DNA from: Gammaproteobacteria bacterium UBA3067
Lineage (GTDB): Bacteria > Pseudomonadota > Gammaproteobacteria > Pseudomonadales > UBA3067
Assembly: GCA_002366835.1 (NCBI GenBank)
Contig: DFBZ01000154.1
Coordinates: 1 to 5,273, forward strand
Direction of reading: 5' to 3'
Length of the DNA stretch: 5,273 nucleotides
Below are positions 5,103-5,273 of the stretch, piece after piece. A program made the translations under genes and the position numbers. Numbering within the stretch: position 1 is the first letter of the stretch; the number at the start of each line of letters is the position of its first letter. The notes beneath the pieces were generated by a model that worked only from the letters and a program-made list of their open reading frames with translations, made no database searches and was not told the DNA's origin.

Positions 5103-5273
5103 TTAATTTGCTAAATTTTCATAATTAACCGGTGACATATCGTTGTTCGATGAATGAAGCCGGTCGAAATTGTAATACTTAATATAAGCGCTTACATCAT
5201 TCGTCATATGTTCTCGGGTTGGCTGGTGCACCTTGAATATCCAGTCGTACTTTAAACTTCCGAAGAAGCGCTC
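5103..5273 (-). CDS. IS3-family transposase OrfB, C-terminal 56 residues (partial)
   Basis: The minus-strand frame enters at the window edge as ERFFGSLKYDWIFKV and continues through QPTREHMTNDVSAYIKYYN and FDRLHSSNNDMSPVNYENLAN to TAA at 5105-5103. The segment E-R-F-F-G-S-L-K is the third part of the DDE catalytic motif of IS3-family integrase-like transposases, so the first visible residue is probably the catalytic Glu. The YYN-x-x-RLH-x(7)-SPVNYE ending is also typical of the family. It is translated in the element as the second, frameshifted reading frame; the upstream frame and the two Asp lie outside the window. The visible part has no stop or shift, so it may be intact. Confidence 0.92.
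   Translation of the reverse strand, partial: ERFFGSLKYDWIFKVHQPTREHMTNDVSAYIKYYNFDRLHSSNNDMSPVNYENLAN

Larger units (their letters stand above)
5077..5273 (-). mobile_element. end of an IS3-family insertion sequence (partial, continues past the window)
   Basis: The transposase tail (stop at 5103) is followed by a terminal sequence beginning TGTTCTGGTCAATAAAACCG at 5077 when read inward. IS3-family ends start with TG, so 5077 is the likely element boundary. The other end and any target duplication are outside the window. The element's 3' end faces fic. Confidence 0.8.

Overview
The window looks like an accessory stretch of a gammaproteobacterial chromosome. No taxonomic marker is present. 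The inference rests on the gene set (LysR regulator, DoxX protein, glutathionyl-hydroquinone reductase, pirin), which matches the E. coli yhaJ/yqjF/yqjG/yhaK neighbourhood, and on a base composition that looks close to, or a little under, even GC by eye.

Left part (1-2811): a redox and aromatic-stress module. A YhaJ-type LysR regulator (plus strand, 1915-2811) is divergent from a minus-strand series: a DoxX-family membrane protein (1790-1344), a xi-class glutathionyl-hydroquinone reductase (1241-276) and the broken start of a pirin gene (239 to beyond base 1). The regulator-doxX intergenic region carries three overlapping perfect dyads (1872-1903) made of alternating TTAGAA/TTCTAA half-sites. 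They fit a LysR-type site that could activate doxX and repress the regulator's own gene. The pirin gene has a normal ribosome site and N-terminus and a normal HPHRGFET metal-site segment, but about 85 nt of unrelated sequence replaces the part between them, with a frame change and stops.

Middle (2812-4868): about 650 nt with no convincing gene, then a Fic-domain AMP-transferase (4498-3461, minus) with an N-terminal inhibitory motif and a C-terminal winged-helix domain. The gene lies between two direct copies of an unidentified repeat of about 240 bp (3220-3457 and 4628-4868). Immediately upstream of its start codon is an ordered array of AGCC units spaced 11 bp apart, in two blocks, which looks like an operator for the protein's own DNA-binding domain. 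This repeat-gene-repeat unit with its operator array is the most unusual part of the window.

Right end (4869-5273): AT-rich sequence without a clear gene, then one end of an IS3-family insertion sequence: its terminal repeat from 5077 and the last 56 codons of the transposase, which continues past the window. The insertion sequence, the repeats and the gene debris suggest that 2812-5273 is a turnover region next to a conserved stress module.
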